A stretch of DNA of 7,687 nt, taken from contig JAQGKJ010000640.1 in the NCBI GenBank assembly GCA_028290165.1, positions 1 through 7,687 of the forward strand. The letters run 5' to 3'. A model generated the notes under the pieces. It saw only the letters and a program-made list of their open reading frames with translations, was not told where the DNA came from and did not search any database. The translations under genes were made by a program, and so were the position numbers. This DNA is from Bradyrhizobium sp. (lineage in GTDB: Bacteria; Pseudomonadota; Alphaproteobacteria; Rhizobiales; Xanthobacteraceae). Below are positions 6,204 through 7,687 of this stretch, piece after piece (within the stretch, counting starts at the first letter, position 1; each line of letters opens with the position of its first letter).

Positions 6204-7117
6204 CTATGCGGGCGCTTCCCAGATGCCGTCGCGAACCTGCGCTCGTCCGAGTTCGCAAAGCATATCGTAAAATCGTTCCGCGGCCACTCCAAGCGAGCGG
6301 GCCTTCGGCCGGGCGACGAGCCAGGTGATGAAGAGATCGTTGATCGGGCTCGCGGCAATCTTCTTTTGCGCCAGCAGCGTACGAACCCCGCAAGCAGGCA
6401 GCACCGTATAGCCAAGTCCGGCCGTCACAAGATCGGTCATCAGCGGCAGCGTATTGGCTTCGAACCTCACATTGGGCGTCAACCCATGGACGCCGAGCCC
6501 TCGCTCGATTGTCAGCCGCAGGCTGTTCGGGCGCGTTGTCAGGATCAGCGGCAGGTCGGCCAGCGTCTTGATCGGCGTTTCCCGCCGCATCGACAGCTTC
6601 GCGCGGACCGGTCCAACCAGCAGCATGCGCTCGCGGCCGAACTGCTGCGCGGTTACGCCGTGGCCGGGCTCGTGCGTGTTGGTGATGGCAACGTCGATCA
6701 GGCCGTTGGCTACGAGGTCGCGCAGCTGGGCGCTGGTCTCCTCGACGATCCGGACCACAATTCGCGGATATGCCGTATTGAAGCTCTTGACCAGCGGGAC
6801 TGCGATCAATCCGCGCGGCGACGGCGGGATGCCAAACGCAACTTCGCCAGAGGGCTCCAGCGAAACCGCAGCGACATCGGTTTTCAAGGCGCGCAACTGC
6901 CGCTCGATGCTTTGCAATCCTTCGTGGAGTTGCTTGCCGGCCTCGGTCAGCATCATGCCGCGGCCGCCCCGCACGAAAAGCGGTGTTTGAAACTGATCTT
7001 CAATGGATGAATTTGTCGGCTCAGCGTCGGCTGCGACACGCGCAGCGACTGGGCGGCGCTGCTGAGATTGCCGTGCTCGATCACCGCAAAGAAGTATTGG
7101 ATTTTTCGCAGGTCCAC
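6204..7117 (-). pseudogene. LysR-type transcriptional regulator broken by a one-base frameshift in the DNA-binding domain
   Basis: Two frames together give a normal ~304-residue LysR protein. From GTG 7115-7117 (GGAG 8 nt upstream) the frame reads DLRKIQYFFAVIEHGNL, then SSAAQSLRVSQPTLSRQIH, a textbook LysR helix-turn-helix. At about 7005-7007 the homology moves to the next frame, continuing IEDQFQTPLFVRGGRGMM and the full effector domain down to TAG 6204-6206. Only CC separates His (7007-7009) from Ile (7002-7004), so one base is missing relative to an intact gene. Translation from the GTG would instead stop at TGA 6953-6955 after 54 residues. The effector-domain frame is also open upstream to 7148, but those first residues are not LysR-like. 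The gene is convergent with the Rid-family gene (43-bp gap) and divergent from the binding-protein gene it presumably regulated. A sequencing error is the main alternative. Confidence 0.85.
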
Positions 7118-7224
7118 GGCATCCGCTCCCGGTCGGACAAGTATACATTTATTGAATAGATCGTATAGAAAAAATTCGATTGCTGCATGTAGGCGCGGTT
7201 GCTACGTTTCACCTGCCGTGGACC
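7111..7224. repeat. 11-bp inverted repeat GGTCCACGGCA / TGCCGTGGACC flanking the divergent promoter
   Basis: The left arm (7111-7121) covers the GTG start of the broken LysR gene. The right arm (7214-7224) lies 28 bp before the ATG of the binding protein, and the arms are exact complements 92 bp apart. The placement is suggestive, but a repeat of this length can occur by chance in a window this size. Confidence 0.35.
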
Positions 7225-7252
7225 GACCGAACGTGAACACAACGGAGCCGCC
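7118..7252. promoter_or_regulatory. Divergent promoter region between the broken LysR gene and the binding-protein gene
   Basis: This 135-bp divergent region contains an A/T-rich core (about 7140-7180) suited to promoters and LysR-type binding. Ribosome-binding sites lie at both ends: GGAG before the GTG at 7117, and GGAG (7244-7247) 5 nt before the ATG at 7253. TATAC (7142-7146) and GTATA (7163-7167) form a small inverted repeat with a 16-bp spacer, a possible LysR half-site pair. No unambiguous -35/-10 pair was found. Confidence 0.5.
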
Positions 7253-7687
7253 ATGCGATCTCTATTCCGACCAGGCGCAGTGATCGTCACTATCCTGCTG
7301 GCGCTGACCATGAGCGCCAGGGCGCAAGAGCCAATCCGGATCGGCGTCCTGCTGCCGTTCACTGGCCCGCTGGCAAAAAATGGAATCGAGAACTGGGAGG
7401 CCATGCAAATTGCGCGCGACATGATCAACGAGCGCGGCGGCATCAACGGCCGAAAGATCGAATACTTGCAGGGCGATGCGACCAATCCCAACGCGGCGAT
7501 TAGTGAGGCCGAACGGCTGATCAGCAAGGACGGCGTCAAGATCACGACGGGTTCGTTTGCCTCTCCCATCGCGATTGCCGTGAGCCAGGCCGCGGAACGT
7601 CACAACGTGTTTCACTGGGAAACCACGGGTGCCGCCGAGATCATCACACGCCGCGGCTTCAAATACACCTTTCAGGTCGGTGCGCCC
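7253..7687 (+). CDS. ABC-transporter periplasmic substrate-binding protein, LivK-type (branched-chain amino acid family), C-terminus cut off
   Basis: The first 145 codons are open to the right edge. Residues 1-24 form a Sec signal peptide (MRSLFRPGAVIVTILLALTM, then SARA) with likely cleavage after ARA before QEPIRIG. The mature start IRIGVLLPFTGPLAKNG is the hallmark of type I periplasmic binding proteins of the Liv/HAAT class. INERGGINGRKIEYLQGDAT and NAAISEAERLISKDGVKI follow, as in the family. About a third of an expected ~400 residues is present. The protein would capture a small ligand (amino acid, amide, aromatic or organic acid) in the periplasm for an ABC permease probably encoded beyond the right edge. 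GGAG lies 5 nt upstream of the ATG. It diverges from a LysR gene whose frameshift may have removed its regulator. The ligand cannot be told from the sequence. Confidence 0.92.
   Translation, partial: MRSLFRPGAVIVTILLALTMSARAQEPIRIGVLLPFTGPLAKNGIENWEAMQIARDMINERGGINGRKIEYLQGDATNPNAAISEAERLISKDGVKITTGSFASPIAIAVSQAAERHNVFHWETTGAAEIITRRGFKYTFQVGAP

Noticed and set aside
6135..7010. Plus-strand open frame of 291 codons opposite the broken LysR gene
   Set aside because: The opposite strand reads a clear LysR effector domain; this frame is glutamine/arginine-rich and overlaps the end of the Rid-family gene.
7189..7204. Small dyad GTAG-N8-CTAC-like in the right-hand promoter region
   Set aside because: Four-base arms are expected by chance in any stretch of this length.
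7081..7569. Minus-strand open frame over the binding-protein start and the LysR N-terminus
   Set aside because: It lies antisense to a signal peptide and LivK-type domain and ends in a wrong frame of the LysR start; no protein-like features.

Overview
The window looks like an accessory metabolic region of a high-GC proteobacterium. By eye it is about 60% GC, with tight gene spacing, two LysR-type regulators and a Liv-type amino-acid-transport binding protein. An alphaproteobacterium such as a Bradyrhizobium relative, or a betaproteobacterium, would fit, but nothing in the sequence fixes the genus. I see no tRNA, rRNA, CRISPR array, insertion sequence or replication origin.

Left part (1-4493, all minus strand): one compact, probably single-transcript operon, read from right to left. 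It encodes a thiamine-diphosphate (ThDP) enzyme of the acetolactate synthase-like superfamily, two consecutive SMP-30/gluconolactonase beta-propeller proteins, a cupin, and a second related cupin that runs off the left edge. Junctions are a 2-nt gap, a 1-nt TGATG overlap, a 33-nt gap and a 4-nt ATGA overlap. The last cupin has an in-frame amber codon at 66-68. Clearly homologous cupin sequence continues in the same frame beyond it, so it is annotated as a probable nonsense pseudogene.

Centre (4494-6160): a 124-bp divergent promoter region with two dyads separates the operon from a CysB-type LysR regulator on the plus strand. A Rid/YjgF-family protein follows 145 bp downstream on the same strand.

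Right part (6204-7687): a second LysR-type regulator on the minus strand is broken by a one-base frameshift inside its DNA-binding domain, near 7005-7007. It diverges from a periplasmic branched-chain-amino-acid-type (LivK-like) binding protein, which starts at 7253, has a signal peptide and is cut by the right edge.

A working idea, which is inference: the operon encodes catabolism of a small organic acid or lactone. The lactonases would open a lactone, the ThDP enzyme would decarboxylate or cleave a 2-oxo acid, the cupins would do an isomerase, oxygenase or accessory step, and the divergent CysB-type regulator would control it. The Rid protein and binding protein may be related or simply neighbours. 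The substrate cannot be read from the sequence. Two different lesions within 7.7 kb suggest either decay of this locus or base errors in the assembly.
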